Assembly: GCA_002315155.1 (NCBI GenBank)
Contig: DCFY01000112.1
Location: 1 to 10,361, forward strand
Length of the DNA: 10,361 nucleotides
From: Megamonas sp. UBA1792
Lineage (GTDB): Bacteria; Bacillota_C; Negativicutes; Selenomonadales; Selenomonadaceae
Direction of reading: 5' to 3'
Positions 1 to 8,292 of the stretch are shown here, piece after piece. Numbering within the stretch: the stretch's first letter is position 1; each line of letters opens with the position of its first letter. The notes below the pieces were generated by a model. The model did not search any database. It was not told the origin of the DNA and was given only the letters and a program-made list of their open reading frames with translations. The translations under genes and the position numbers were made by a program.

Positions 1-1379
1 CGCATGGCGGCTTCCGCAGCAAGAGGGGAACGTTCGCATTCTTCCGGCAGCATAGTAACTTGAAAGCATAGTTTTGATCCCCTCATTTTTTCGCCGGCAT
101 AGCTCAGTCCGTTTGATTGACTATCTAAGAGGGGATTATCAATTTGAGCGGGATCGCCCAGCAGAATGATTTTTGTGTTGCGTCCCGGACGTGTTAAAAC
201 GGCTTTTGCCTGCCGTGGTGTTGAATTTTGCATCTCGTCGAAAATAACCCAATAATTTTGTAACGACCGTCCTCGCTGATAGGCAAGTGCTTCAGTTTGG
301 AGCACGCGCTGCTCGAACATCATTTGTATCGTATCTTCTGTTTTGCTGAATTCTTTTTCTTCATTACCGGAATTTGTCGATAGCAGCGTGAATAGATTGT
401 CCTTTATAGCTCTCATATACGGTTCGATTTTTTCGGCTTCAGTGCCGGGAAGATAGCCGATTCCTTCATCGAGCATTGCATTTGGCCGGCAGATTAACAG
501 GTGCTGATAGCGGCGGGGCTGAACTTCCATATAGTTGTGAAGGCCAACGGCTAAAGAATAAAATGTCTTGGCCGTGCCTGAAATTCCTTTCAGGATCACG
601 AGTGGTGCTTCAGTTGCATCCATCATAAGGCATTCCTGCATAAAGATTTGCCCGACATTCCGTGGGGTTACGCCGAACGGCATTTGGGTTTGGTAGCGCA
701 GATGAACAATGGCTTTTCCGTCAAACCGTCCGAGTGCAGTATGCTGGTCGTTGTCTGTGGACTTTATCAGCAGAAACTGGTTAATGACAAATTTTTGTAT
801 GACGAGGGTTTGTGCAATTGCGTCAAATACAAGAAGTTTATCCGGCGTGATGACTTGTTTATCATCTTTGTGAAAAGCGTCTATTATCGAACTTGTAGTA
901 TAGGCCGTAACTCGTCCTGTATATTGTTCTTCGATCCGAGAAACTTTGTCATTGCGAAAGTCCTCTGCCTGAATGCTCAGGATTGAGGCTTTAACACGCA
1001 TGTTGGTGTCACGACTGACAAGAATTGTGGGCTTGTTTTCTTCAGATAAACCTTTGCAAACCTGCAAGATGCGGTTATCTGCATTTTCTTTGTTCCAATA
1101 GGGTGGCATGTTTGTGGCTATATGATTTGTTTCAAGAATCAGGATACCGCCCTGATCGTTGATTGGCACACCTTGCAGTAAATTTCCCTGTGTGCGCAAA
1201 TGATCGATGATCCGGCTGACTTCACGGCTGTTAGCCCCACGCTCGGTGGATTCTTTCTTGAATTTATCCAGTTCTTCAATTACAATTTCCGGTAAGACAA
1301 TGGTGTGCTCATTAAAGGCATATAGTGCATTTGGTGCATGTAACAGTACATTGGTGTCAAGGACATAATGCTTTTTCAT
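1..1379 (-). CDS. PIN domain-PhoH family ATPase, 3' end cut by window edge
   Basis: Reading the minus strand from the ATG at 1379 gives 459 uninterrupted codons to the window edge. The N-terminal PIN nuclease-like domain (about residues 3-140) shows VLDTNVLLH with Asp8, then Glu35/Glu36 in VIEELD, Asp101 in NADNRIL and Asp124 in SRDTNMR, the usual acidic metal-binding set. The C-terminal PhoH ATPase domain (from about 240) has a P-loop GISGTAKT at 265-272 and a Walker B VIFDEMQN around Asp381-Glu382. PIN-PhoH fusions such as Bacillus YlaK are about 440 residues and are thought to be RNA-acting helicase/nucleases; that role is family knowledge, not shown here. The last residues seen (LPEECERSPLA) resemble the family C-terminus, so only a short tail is probably missing. 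An AAGGGG ribosome site (1388-1393) lies 8 nt before the start. The P-loop has Ala where Gly normally precedes Lys. It is transcribed divergently from the aga operon and is probably unrelated to it. Confidence 0.93.
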   Translation of the reverse strand, partial: MKKHYVLDTNVLLHAPNALYAFNEHTIVLPEIVIEELDKFKKESTERGANSREVSRIIDHLRTQGNLLQGVPINDQGGILILETNHIATNMPPYWNKENADNRILQVCKGLSEENKPTILVSRDTNMRVKASILSIQAEDFRNDKVSRIEEQYTGRVTAYTTSSIIDAFHKDDKQVITPDKLLVFDAIAQTLVIQKFVINQFLLIKSTDNDQHTALGRFDGKAIVHLRYQTQMPFGVTPRNVGQIFMQECLMMDATEAPLVILKGISGTAKTFYSLAVGLHNYMEVQPRRYQHLLICRPNAMLDEGIGYLPGTEAEKIEPYMRAIKDNLFTLLSTNSGNEEKEFSKTEDTIQMMFEQRVLQTEALAYQRGRSLQNYWVIFDEMQNSTPRQAKAVLTRPGRNTKIILLGDPAQIDNPLLDSQSNGLSYAGEKMRGSKLCFQVTMLPEECERSPLAAEAAM

Positions 1380-1526
1380 AATAGCAGCCCCTTCATATAG
1401 AGAATATACCTTTCTGTCTACAGTATATATTTTTTCAAGGAGCAGCGTATTAAGGATTGATTAAGATTCTGTTAAACGCAGGTAGACAAATAAAAATAAA
1501 AAGCAGCTGATTGTTTGGAAAAAGTA

Positions 1527-1555
1527 TTGACAAGGCGCGAGAAAGAAAGTATAGT
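1527..1555 (+). promoter_or_regulatory. sigma-70/sigma-A promoter of the aga operon
   Basis: TTGACA at 1527-1532 is a perfect -35 box. It is followed by a 17-bp spacer and TATAGT at 1550-1555, a five-of-six match to the -10 box. Transcription should begin near 1562, about 34 nt before the gntR start codon. The predicted start point is immediately upstream of the palindrome at 1567-1580, the position expected for a repressor roadblock. No convincing minus-strand promoter for the phoH gene was found in the same intergenic region. Confidence 0.85.
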
Positions 1556-1566
1556 ATGAAATACAT

Positions 1567-1580
1567 GTGGTACGTACCAC
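1567..1580. promoter_or_regulatory. Perfect palindromic operator, probable GntR/HutC binding site
   Basis: GTGGTACGTACCAC is a perfect 14-bp inverted repeat lying between the predicted transcription start and the gntR ribosome site. HutC-subfamily GntR regulators typically bind short palindromes of the GT-N-TA-N-AC type, often with a TGGT...ACCA outline, and this fits. Its position just downstream of the promoter implies repression, most likely autoregulation by the adjacent regulator and relief by a phosphorylated amino sugar. The identity of the binder and of the effector is inferred. A second, imperfect copy lies at 2360-2373. Confidence 0.8.
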
Positions 1581-1595
1581 TGGAGGTGATGAGAT

Positions 1596-2321
1596 ATGCA
1601 GCAAATTGATAAAGACAGCAAGCTGCCATTATATTGTCAATTGATGCAGATTATTATCCAAGAGATTGACAATCATATGGAAGTCGATGCGCGTTTGCCA
1701 TCGGAGCGGGATTTCTGCAGCAAATATGATTTGAGCCGTTCAACCGTAAGACAGGCATTTTTGGAATTGGCACAAGAAGGCTATGTTTATAAGATTCATG
1801 GAAAAGGCACTTTTGTTTCTCCCAAAAAACTTAATCAGGAATTGTTGAAATTTTATAGTTTTACTACAGAAATGAAGAAAATGGGAAAGATACCAACTTC
1901 AAAAGTACTTACATTTGATTGCATAAACTGTGATTGGAAGCTGGCACAAAAGATGAAGCTTGCAGTAGGCAGTGAGGTTTTTTGTTTTTTGCGACTGCGG
2001 TTAGCGGATGAAAAACCAATCATGCTTGAGACCAGTTATGTGCCAAAGGCGCGTTTTGCAGGTTTGACACGAGAGAAATTGGAGCAAAGTGCAATGTATG
2101 ATTTGTTCAATCGAGTGTACGATGTTGAGTTTACTTATGCAAAAGAACACTTTCAGGCTGTAATGACGGATGAGCGCACAGCAAAATATTTGAACAGTAA
2201 AAAATCACTTCCAAGTTTAAAAATAGAGAGATTTACTTATGAGCGAGAACAAATTATAGAATATACAATGAGTATGGCTAGAGGCGATCAGTTGATTTAT
2301 TCTGTAAGGTTAAATCAATAA
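1596..2321 (+). CDS. GntR-family (HutC subfamily) transcriptional regulator of the aga operon
   Basis: The 241-residue product is a typical length for a HutC-type regulator. Residues 8-75 form the winged helix-turn-helix: PLYCQLMQII, then LPSERDFCSKYDLSRSTVRQ (about 34-53) and the wing GYVYKIHGKGTFV (62-74). Residues 85-235 match a UTRA effector domain, with the typical KPIMLETSYVP segment (140-150) and a C-terminal IEYTMSMARGDQ strand. UTRA domains of this group usually bind sugar phosphates or amino-sugar phosphates. The GGAGGTG ribosome site at 1582-1588 is 7 nt before the ATG. It is the first gene of the operon and has a perfect palindrome in its leader, so an autoregulated repressor of GalNAc genes is the best reading. 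E. coli AgaR is a DeoR-type protein, so this is a non-homologous regulator doing a comparable job, and the agaR symbol is withheld. The effector is unknown. Confidence 0.9.
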   Translation: MQQIDKDSKLPLYCQLMQIIIQEIDNHMEVDARLPSERDFCSKYDLSRSTVRQAFLELAQEGYVYKIHGKGTFVSPKKLNQELLKFYSFTTEMKKMGKIPTSKVLTFDCINCDWKLAQKMKLAVGSEVFCFLRLRLADEKPIMLETSYVPKARFAGLTREKLEQSAMYDLFNRVYDVEFTYAKEHFQAVMTDERTAKYLNSKKSLPSLKIERFTYEREQIIEYTMSMARGDQLIYSVRLNQ

Positions 2322-2331
2322 GTGGAATCAG

Positions 2332-2354
2332 GGAAAAGTTTTGCTTTTCCTTTT
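2332..2354 (+). terminator. Weak terminator-like hairpin between gntR and agaS
   Basis: GGAAAAG (2332-2338) pairs perfectly with CTTTTCC (2344-2350) around a TTTTG loop and is followed by only four T residues. The stem has few GC pairs and the T tract is short, so termination would be partial. It could lower readthrough from gntR into the catabolic genes, so that the regulator and the enzymes are made in different amounts. Confidence 0.45.
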
Positions 2355-2359
2355 GTTAA

Positions 2360-2373
2360 CTGGTACGTACATC
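2360..2373. promoter_or_regulatory. Second, imperfect copy of the GntR operator upstream of agaS
   Basis: CTGGTACGTACATC matches the perfect operator at 1567-1580 at 11 of 14 positions, including the unbroken core TGGTACGTAC. It lies 24 bp upstream of the agaS start codon, outside any well-supported coding sequence. Recurrence of a 10-bp core in two intergenic regions of one operon argues for a real regulatory site. It may control an internal agaS promoter (a poor candidate is TTGTTA at 2353-2358 with TACCAA at 2376-2381) or act with the first site across about 0.8 kb by looping. Confidence 0.65.
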
Positions 2374-2397
2374 ATTACCAATTTAAGGGGGATAAAA

Positions 2398-3588
2398 ATG
2401 AATCCATGGAATTTGTCAGAAAAAGAACTTAAAAGCAAAGGGGCATGGAATACGGCAAAAGAAATTTGTCAGCAGCCGGATGCCTGGATAGAAACACTTC
2501 ATATTTTAGAAAAACAAAAAGATGAAATTGAAGCATTTGTAAAGCCTTTAACCATGAAGAAAGACTGCCGTTTTATTTTTACAGGGGCGGGCACCTCTGC
2601 ATATGCAGGCGATATTATAGCGCCATATCTTAGAGAGAAAAAAGGCTGGGATGTATGGTCTGTTTCAACAACGGATATTGTATCGGTGCCAAATCAATTT
2701 TTGGTCAAGACAAAGCCGACCGTATTGATATCTTTTGCCCGTAGTGGTGACAGCCCTGAAAGTATCGGTGCATTCGATCTGGCAGAACAGATACTCCAGG
2801 AAGTCTATCAGATTGTTATTACCTGTAATCCTCAAGGAGCTTTAGCAGTAAAAGCGAAAGAAAAAGCAGAGCATACCTTGTTGCTTTATACACCGAAACA
2901 AACGAATGATCTTGGGTTTGCAATGACCAGCAGCTTTACATGCATGCTGCTCAGTGGATTGATGGTACTTGATATGGAAAACTTTGCCGAAAATGCTAAG
3001 CTGGTGTCCAGAATTGCTGACTGCGGCAAAAAAATCCTGCAGGAAGGACAGGGACTTCCTGAACTTGGTGCGGCAGGATTTGAACGTATTATATTTTTAG
3101 GATCAGGTTCTCTTTATGGTTTATCACGTGAAACTTGTCTAAAGGTGCTGGAACTTACTGCCGGGGAAATTGCAGCGGTTTCAGAGAGTGTCATGGGCTT
3201 CCGCCATGGGCCAAAGTCAATTATCAATGATAAGACACTGGTGGTGGTACTTCTTTCCGCAGATGAATATACACATGATTATGAAATGGACTTTTTGCGT
3301 GAACTCAAGCATGACGAGGGAAAATTTAAAGTAATGACGATAAATGCTGTACAGGATAAAGAAGTGCAGTCGCTGTCGGATTACAGCTTTGTTGTGGATA
3401 AAGCCGCAGCAGGCAGCTGGGGTAAAGATGCCTATCTTGCACTTGCCTATGTATTGTTTGATCATATATTTGCTGTGGCAGCTTCTATAGCAAAAAAGGT
3501 TTACCCGGATACGCCGTGTCCAAGCGGAAGTGTAAATCGTGTTGTAAAAGGTGTGATTTTACACCCCTTAAAAAATAGTAATAAATAA
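2398..3588 (+). CDS. agaS: AgaS-type SIS-domain galactosamine-6-phosphate deaminase/isomerase
   Basis: The 396-residue product has two SIS (sugar isomerase) domains. The first (about 50-190) carries FTGAGTSAYAGD (61-72) and the phosphate-binding SFARSGDSPES (112-122). The second (about 220-365) carries LGSGSLYGLSRET (234-246), LELTAGEI and GFRHGPKS (267-274). The tail DTPCPSGSVNRVVKGV (371-386) is typical of AgaS. AgaS proteins (about 385 residues) convert galactosamine-6-phosphate to tagatose-6-phosphate and ammonia in the cytoplasm. The ATG at 2398 is chosen over an upstream TTG because AGGGGG at 2386-2391 lies 6 nt before it and because an earlier start would translate across the operator and the hairpin. 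It is the second gene of the operon, with a 28-nt gap to the PTS IIB gene. GlmS-like glutamine-dependent activity is unlikely because there is no N-terminal amidotransferase domain. Confidence 0.92.
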   Translation: MNPWNLSEKELKSKGAWNTAKEICQQPDAWIETLHILEKQKDEIEAFVKPLTMKKDCRFIFTGAGTSAYAGDIIAPYLREKKGWDVWSVSTTDIVSVPNQFLVKTKPTVLISFARSGDSPESIGAFDLAEQILQEVYQIVITCNPQGALAVKAKEKAEHTLLLYTPKQTNDLGFAMTSSFTCMLLSGLMVLDMENFAENAKLVSRIADCGKKILQEGQGLPELGAAGFERIIFLGSGSLYGLSRETCLKVLELTAGEIAAVSESVMGFRHGPKSIINDKTLVVVLLSADEYTHDYEMDFLRELKHDEGKFKVMTINAVQDKEVQSLSDYSFVVDKAAAGSWGKDAYLALAYVLFDHIFAVAASIAKKVYPDTPCPSGSVNRVVKGVILHPLKNSNK

Positions 3589-3616
3589 TCGACTGTGTAA
3601 AGAGGAGGTTTTTTTT

Positions 3617-4093
3617 ATGCCGGATATTTTGCTTGCTCGTGTAGATAATCGTTTAATTCATGGACAGGTAGGAATGACCTGGGCCAATCATCTTGGAGCA
3701 AACCTCATCATTGTAGCAAATGATGAGGTGGCTGAGGATGAGGTGCAGCAGAATCTTATGGATATGGCTGTTTCCAGTGCTGCTGAAACTCGTTATTTTA
3801 CTTTGCAGGAAACCATTGATAAAATTAATTTTGCCGGGGACTGGCAGCATATATTTTTGGTGATTAAAACACCGCAGGATGCACTAACTCTTATTGAGAA
3901 TGAAGTTCCGATTAAAGTTCTGAATATTGGAAATTTGCATTTTAAAGAAGGAAAGAAGCAAGTGACAAGCACAATTTCCGTAGATGAAGAAGATAAGAAA
4001 ACTTTCCGCCGTCTGCTGGAGTTTGGCGTAAAAATAGAACTGAGAAAGGTGCCGGATGATCCGGTGGTGCCAGTAGAGAAAATTTTCGAGTAA
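3617..4093 (+). CDS. agaV: PTS system mannose/fructose/sorbose-family IIB component, GalNAc type
   Basis: This 158-residue cytoplasmic protein is the normal size for a mannose-family IIB domain. The start, MPDILLARVDNRLIHGQVGM, contains the phospho-acceptor His15 in the conserved R-x-D-x-R-L-I-H-G-Q-V motif. The following IIVANDEVAEDEVQQNLMDMA and the IKVLNIGNLHF segment (about 98-108) are especially like E. coli AgaV, the N-acetylgalactosamine IIB. It takes phosphate from IIA and passes it to the sugar as IIC/IID moves it across the membrane. The AGAGGAGG ribosome site (3601-3608) is separated from ATG by a run of T. The GalNAc assignment rests on the AgaV resemblance plus the deacetylase and AgaS neighbours; galactosamine transport is the alternative. 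Confidence 0.9.
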   Translation: MPDILLARVDNRLIHGQVGMTWANHLGANLIIVANDEVAEDEVQQNLMDMAVSSAAETRYFTLQETIDKINFAGDWQHIFLVIKTPQDALTLIENEVPIKVLNIGNLHFKEGKKQVTSTISVDEEDKKTFRRLLEFGVKIELRKVPDDPVVPVEKIFE

Positions 4094-4097
4094 CAAG

Positions 4098-4129
4098 GTA
4101 ATAGGGCAGTATCGTTGCTGCTGTATTAC
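4098..4129 (+). other. Intercistronic stem-loop between IIB and IIC genes
   Basis: GTAATA (4098-4103) pairs with TATTAC (4124-4129). After a one-base mismatch and a G-T wobble, GCAG (4106-4109) pairs with CTGC (4118-4121) around an 8-nt loop. No T tract follows, since the next bases are A-rich, so it is not an intrinsic terminator. It more likely marks an RNA processing or stability site between the soluble IIB and the membrane components. This function is inferred. Confidence 0.5.
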
Positions 4130-4156
4130 AAAATAAAATAAGAAGGAGGATTTGTT

Positions 4157-4942
4157 ATGGACGTAAGTTTTATACAAATACTAATGGTAACTCTTTGGGC
4201 ATTCGTTATCGGGATTGACCAATTCAATGGTTTGTTTCATATTCATCGGCCATTGGTAACGGGTCTTATTGTTGGATGGATTTTGGGGGATCTTCAGACA
4301 GGGCTTATTACAGGTGCGACACTTGAACTTGTTGCAATGGGGATGGTTCCACTGGCAGGCGCACAGCCGCCAAATATGGTTATTGGCGGTGTGATCGGTG
4401 TATCTTTTGCAATTATTTCCAAGCTGCCGCCGGAAGCTGCGGTTGCAATTGCTATTCCATTTGCGATTGCGGCACAAGGCTGTGTAACTCTTATTTTTAC
4501 GGCGTTTTCACCACTAATGCATAAGGCAGATCGCTGGGCAGAAGAATGTAATACAACAGCAATCAGCCTGTTGAATTATGGAGGCATATTCACACATGGT
4601 GCCTTTTTTGCACTGATTACTTTTTTACCAATTTATTTTGGGGCGGCTTCAGCACAGATGATTGTCGAGTCTGTTCCTTCATGGATTCTTGGCGGGCTTG
4701 GGATAGCAGGTGGTATGATGCCGGCAATCGGTTTTGCAATGCTGCTCAAGATTATGCTCAAGAAAGAATATATAGCATTCCTTTTATTTGGATTTATTCT
4801 TGTTACGTATTTTAAGATTTCAATTTTGGGATTGGCTGTTTTGGGTGTATGTGTTGCTCTTTATGACTTTTATTCTCACTCTGGTGATGATAATAGCAGC
4901 AAAAACATAAAGCAGGGGGTGCGTCCAAATGGCGGAATCTAA
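4157..4942 (+). CDS. agaW: PTS system mannose/fructose/sorbose-family IIC membrane component
   Basis: The 261-residue product is strongly hydrophobic along most of its length, with several membrane segments beginning at residues 3-25. It contains the family hallmarks GLFHIHRPLVTGLIVG (about 25-40) and GLITGATLELVAMGMVPLAGA (about 49-69). IIC forms the sugar-conducting channel of mannose-family PTS together with IID. Only a short hydrophilic tail (about 241-261) is present. AAGGAGG at 4143-4149 sits 7 nt before the ATG. The last 14 nt overlap the IID start, a sign of translational coupling that helps keep a fixed IIC:IID ratio. The family call is firm. GalNAc specificity, and hence the agaW symbol, is inferred from the operon; agaC (galactosamine IIC) is the alternative name. 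Confidence 0.85.
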   Translation: MDVSFIQILMVTLWAFVIGIDQFNGLFHIHRPLVTGLIVGWILGDLQTGLITGATLELVAMGMVPLAGAQPPNMVIGGVIGVSFAIISKLPPEAAVAIAIPFAIAAQGCVTLIFTAFSPLMHKADRWAEECNTTAISLLNYGGIFTHGAFFALITFLPIYFGAASAQMIVESVPSWILGGLGIAGGMMPAIGFAMLLKIMLKKEYIAFLLFGFILVTYFKISILGLAVLGVCVALYDFYSHSGDDNSSKNIKQGVRPNGGI

Positions 4943-5774
4943 CACAGTTATAAAAGATAATCCTGAATATCAGGATCAGACAGTGAAACAGGTTGTGACT
5001 TCCTCGGATTTAGCTTCTATGGTCTGGAGATCTTTACTTTTGCAGGCATCATTTAATTATGAACGGATGCAAGCATGTGGCTGGTTGTATGGTATTTTGC
5101 CAGTCTTGAAAAAAATCCATACGAATCGTGCGGATTTGAGCAAATCCATGAAAATGCACCTGGAATTTTTCAACACGCATCCATTTCTTGTGAATTTTAT
5201 TATGGGTCTTGTTATTGCTATGGAAGAAAACAAAAAAGATCAAAATACCATTCGTGCCATCAAGGTGGCTACGATGGGTCCCCTTGGCGGGATTGGTGAT
5301 GCGCTTTGCTGGCTCACACTGCTTCCTATTACGGCAGGCCTTGGTGCCTCCATGTCTATGGGGCCTGATCCAAATCCGGCAGGGCCAATTATTTTTCTTG
5401 TATTATTTAACATTGTTCATTTTGGTCTTCGTTTCAGCTTAATGCGCTATGGCTATTATACCGGTGTAAAAGCAATTGTGACTATGAAGGAACAAACCAA
5501 GAAGATTTCTCATGCAGCATCTATTATTGGTCTTACGGTTGTCGGTGGGCTTATTGCTTCTATGATTAAACTCAAGCTTGCATGGGTTATTGTTGTCGGA
5601 CAGGCAAGCATTGCTCTGCAGGATAAGGTTTTTGATGCGATTATGCCAAATATGTTACCGCTTGCCTATACTTTATTAATGTACTATTTACTGAAAAAAA
5701 GTTATTCTCCGGTTAAGCTGATATTGTTTACAATTGTTGTCGGCATTGCTGGAAAGGGTATTGGTATTTTTTAA
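4929..5774 (+). CDS. agaE: PTS system mannose/fructose/sorbose-family IID membrane component
   Basis: The 281-residue product is the usual length for IID. A soluble N-terminal half contains LLLQASFNYERMQACGW (36-52), the hallmark FFNTHPFLVNFIMG (80-93), AMEE (97-100) and GPLGGIGDALCW (117-128). The C-terminal half has hydrophobic segments around 153-168, 197-214, 243-254 and 263-281. IID partners IIC in the transport complex of the cytoplasmic membrane. The start overlaps the end of the IIC gene by 14 nt; AGGGGG at 4914-4919, inside the IIC gene, is 9 nt before the ATG. An 11-bp-stem hairpin follows the stop codon. The family assignment is very secure. The sugar is inferred from neighbouring genes to be GalNAc (agaE) rather than galactosamine (agaD). 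Confidence 0.86.
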   Translation: MAESNTVIKDNPEYQDQTVKQVVTSSDLASMVWRSLLLQASFNYERMQACGWLYGILPVLKKIHTNRADLSKSMKMHLEFFNTHPFLVNFIMGLVIAMEENKKDQNTIRAIKVATMGPLGGIGDALCWLTLLPITAGLGASMSMGPDPNPAGPIIFLVLFNIVHFGLRFSLMRYGYYTGVKAIVTMKEQTKKISHAASIIGLTVVGGLIASMIKLKLAWVIVVGQASIALQDKVFDAIMPNMLPLAYTLLMYYLLKKSYSPVKLILFTIVVGIAGKGIGIF

Positions 5775-5787
5775 AAAGGATGAGAAG

Positions 5788-5819
5788 CCTGACAAAGCCG
5801 TTTGCTTATGTCAGGTTTT
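5788..5819 (+). terminator. Terminator-like hairpin between IID and IIA genes
   Basis: CCTGACA (5788-5794) pairs with TGTCAGG (5809-5815). The stem continues as AAGC (5795-5798) with GCTT (5804-5807), with one bulged A (5808) and a CGTTT loop. Four T residues follow directly. This is the most stable-looking hairpin inside the operon. Because genes of the same pathway continue downstream, it should act as a partial terminator or as an mRNA 3' end stabiliser for the upstream PTS genes. Confidence 0.6.
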
Positions 5820-5840
5820 CTGGATAAAGAGGGGAACAGA

Positions 5841-6262
5841 ATGATTGGTGTAATTATAAGCGGGCACGGACATTTTGCCGATGGATTGTTTTCAGCAATG
5901 AAGATTATTGCCGGTAAACAGGCAAAAGTCAGTGTAGTAAATTTTCCCGAGGGTGCTACATCTGATGATTTAAAAATGCATTTAAAAGAAGCAGCAGAAA
6001 TGCTTGGTGGAACGCAGCTGGTGTTTTTGACTGATATCGCTGGAGGTTCGCCGTATAATCAGGCAGTGCTCCTGCAAAATAAGTTGACGCAATCCTGCCG
6101 TGTATTCAGTGGTGTAAATATGCCGTTTTTGCTGCAGGTGCTTTTTGATCGTGAAGAAGGCGACTGGAATGATTTGGAAAATCGCTGGTTAAGCGGAAAT
6201 ATTCATACAGCAGCTTTTTATGAAAAGAAAAAAGAAGAAAAAATAAAAACAGGCGGCATATA

Positions 6263-6263
<1 letters not shown>
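5841..6263 (+). CDS. agaF: PTS system mannose-family IIA component, GalNAc type
   Basis: The 140-residue product begins MIGVIISGHGHFADGLFSAM, where His9 is the expected phospho-acceptor. DIAGGSPYN (65-73) and GVNMPFLLQ (91-99) are the other family signatures, corresponding to the D-x-x-G-G-(S/T)-P and G-x-N-x-P motifs. IIA takes phosphate from HPr and gives it to IIB in the cytoplasm. An upstream in-frame TTG at 5802 is rejected because it lies inside the preceding hairpin; AAGAGGGG at 5827-5834 is 6 nt before the chosen ATG. The stop codon shares one base with the next start (TAATG), so translation of the deacetylase is probably coupled. The sequence resembles AgaF, but specificity in IIA proteins is weakly encoded, so the symbol leans on context. 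Confidence 0.88.
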
Positions 6264-8279
<2,016 letters not shown>

Positions 8280-8292
8280 TAAGGAGCAGCGG

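Noticed and set aside
648..986. Plus-strand open frame of 112 codons opposite the phoH gene
   Set aside because: It lies wholly inside the minus-strand PIN-PhoH gene, has no good ribosome site and resembles no known protein. The minus frame shows clear PIN and ATPase motifs.
1415..1488. Inverted pair TGTCTAC (1415-1421) and GTAGACA (1482-1488) upstream of phoH
   Set aside because: The arms are 60 bp apart and only 7 bp long, with no link to a recognisable promoter. The evidence is too weak to call a regulatory site.
1380..1526. Minus-strand promoter for the phoH gene
   Set aside because: AT-rich boxes such as TATACT and TATATT (minus strand) occur, but none has a reasonable -35 at 16-18 bp. 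The promoter must exist but cannot be placed with support.
2341..2397. N-terminal extension of AgaS from a TTG codon (MLFLLLTGTY...), resembling a short hydrophobic leader
   Set aside because: It begins inside the hairpin, translates the operator, has no ribosome site and is not found in the AgaS family. The ATG at 2398 has a strong one.
3543..3563. Inverted repeat TGTAAAA/TTTTACA with a 7-nt loop at the 3' end of agaS
   Set aside because: It lies inside the coding sequence, is AT-rich and is not followed by a T tract. Chance is sufficient to explain it.
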